From Symbiodinium natans (taxonomy: Eukaryota > Sar > Dinophyceae > Suessiales > Symbiodiniaceae): a DNA stretch of 64,000 nt. Shown here one piece after another: positions 63,792 through 64,000 of the stretch. Below the pieces are notes generated by a model. That model was not told the origin of the DNA, ran no database searches, and saw only the letters and a program-made list of their open reading frames with translations. How positions within the stretch are numbered: the stretch's first letter is position 1; every line of letters begins with the position of its first letter. A program made the position numbers and the translations under genes. The stretch is from the NCBI GenBank assembly GCA_905221605.1, contig CAJNDS010000891.1:93523-157522 (forward strand). Direction: 5' to 3'.

Positions 63792-64000
63792 AGGTTAGGG
63801 CTCAGTGGTGAGGGCTTAGGGTTTAGGACTAAGTCAAGAGGAACCAGGGCAGTGTAAGAGGGTAATGAGCCCTGAACTCTAAACCGTAAACCCTGAACCC
63901 TAAACCCTAAGCCCTAAACCCTAAGCCCTAAACCCTAAACCCTAAACTCTAAACCCGAAGGCTTGTCAAGGGGCTTCTTTGGGCTTAGCGCTCTCCGTCG

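Larger units (their letters stand above)
60601..63990. other. Telomere-like mosaic, last part, no gene
   Basis: Tracts at 62425, 62659 and 62934 and a decayed G-rich array at 63230-63610. The spacer 62085-62420 is unique, with no repeat or coding text that I recognise. A family B element lies at 63686. Confidence 0.7.

Noticed and set aside
1-64000. Dinoflagellate spliced-leader relics (ending TTTTGGCTCAAG)
   Set aside because: Looked for on both strands by eye; only partial matches such as GCCAAAA and TTGGCTCAGG were seen, nothing convincing.
6690-64000. Window end as the true chromosome terminus
   Set aside because: Tracts occur in both orientations and the last bases (63960-64000) are non-telomeric, so the physical telomere is not shown here.

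Overview
The window looks like nuclear DNA from a dinoflagellate, near a chromosome end. Two observations support this. A decayed piece of dinoflagellate-type mitochondrial cytochrome b (cob) lies at 34935-35271. About 57 kb (6.7-64 kb) is saturated with Arabidopsis-type telomeric heptamers (TTTAGGG/CCCTAAA), the telomere type known from several dinoflagellates. I could not identify the genus. I found no convincing host gene, rRNA, tRNA or CRISPR array.

Layout. (1) 1-6170, minus strand: the 5' part of a large LINE-type (APE-class non-LTR) retrotransposon, whose 3' part runs off the left edge. One frame is open from an ATG at 4613 to the window edge (1537 codons, no stop). It reads, in order: basic/acidic leader, unknown globular region, a complete Tpt1/KptA RNA 2'-phosphotransferase domain with its active-site residues, a linker of about 320 residues, an APE-type endonuclease, and the first blocks of a reverse transcriptase. 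Upstream are a Pro/Ser-rich ORF1-like frame (5706-5071), a small Cys/His-rich frame (4839-4654) and another short open frame (about 6130-5741). The KptA module inside a LINE is the most striking coding feature. (2) 6330-6640: an AAGCC pentanucleotide array between the LINE and the telomere-like region.

(3) 6.7-33.9 kb and 36.9-64 kb: a mosaic of telomeric tracts in both orientations, from a few units to about 300 bp, separated by non-telomeric spacers of about 50-400 bp. Many spacers are short inverted-repeat (MITE-like) elements of 80-250 bp. I sorted them by eye into about ten families, called A to J here. In at least five families some copies are intact while others are interrupted by telomeric repeats. 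At 24953-25065 a 27-bp telomeric insert is flanked by a perfect 43-bp direct duplication. Telomeric DNA therefore seems to have been inserted repeatedly into pre-existing DNA. Several spacers carry short coding-like scraps that may be gene debris.

(4) 33.9-36.9 kb: an array of a GC-rich 15-mer (GGGTTGCCCCCGCCA) containing internal duplications, one family A element and the AT-rich cob fragment. (5) 46.74-47.87 kb and 60.12-60.6 kb: two GC-rich islands that begin with the same hairpin-forming leader followed by a long poly-G run. The first island also contains a perfect 32-bp palindrome.

All domain and family assignments were made by reading the sequence by eye. Boundaries of repeats are approximate to a few bases unless stated otherwise.
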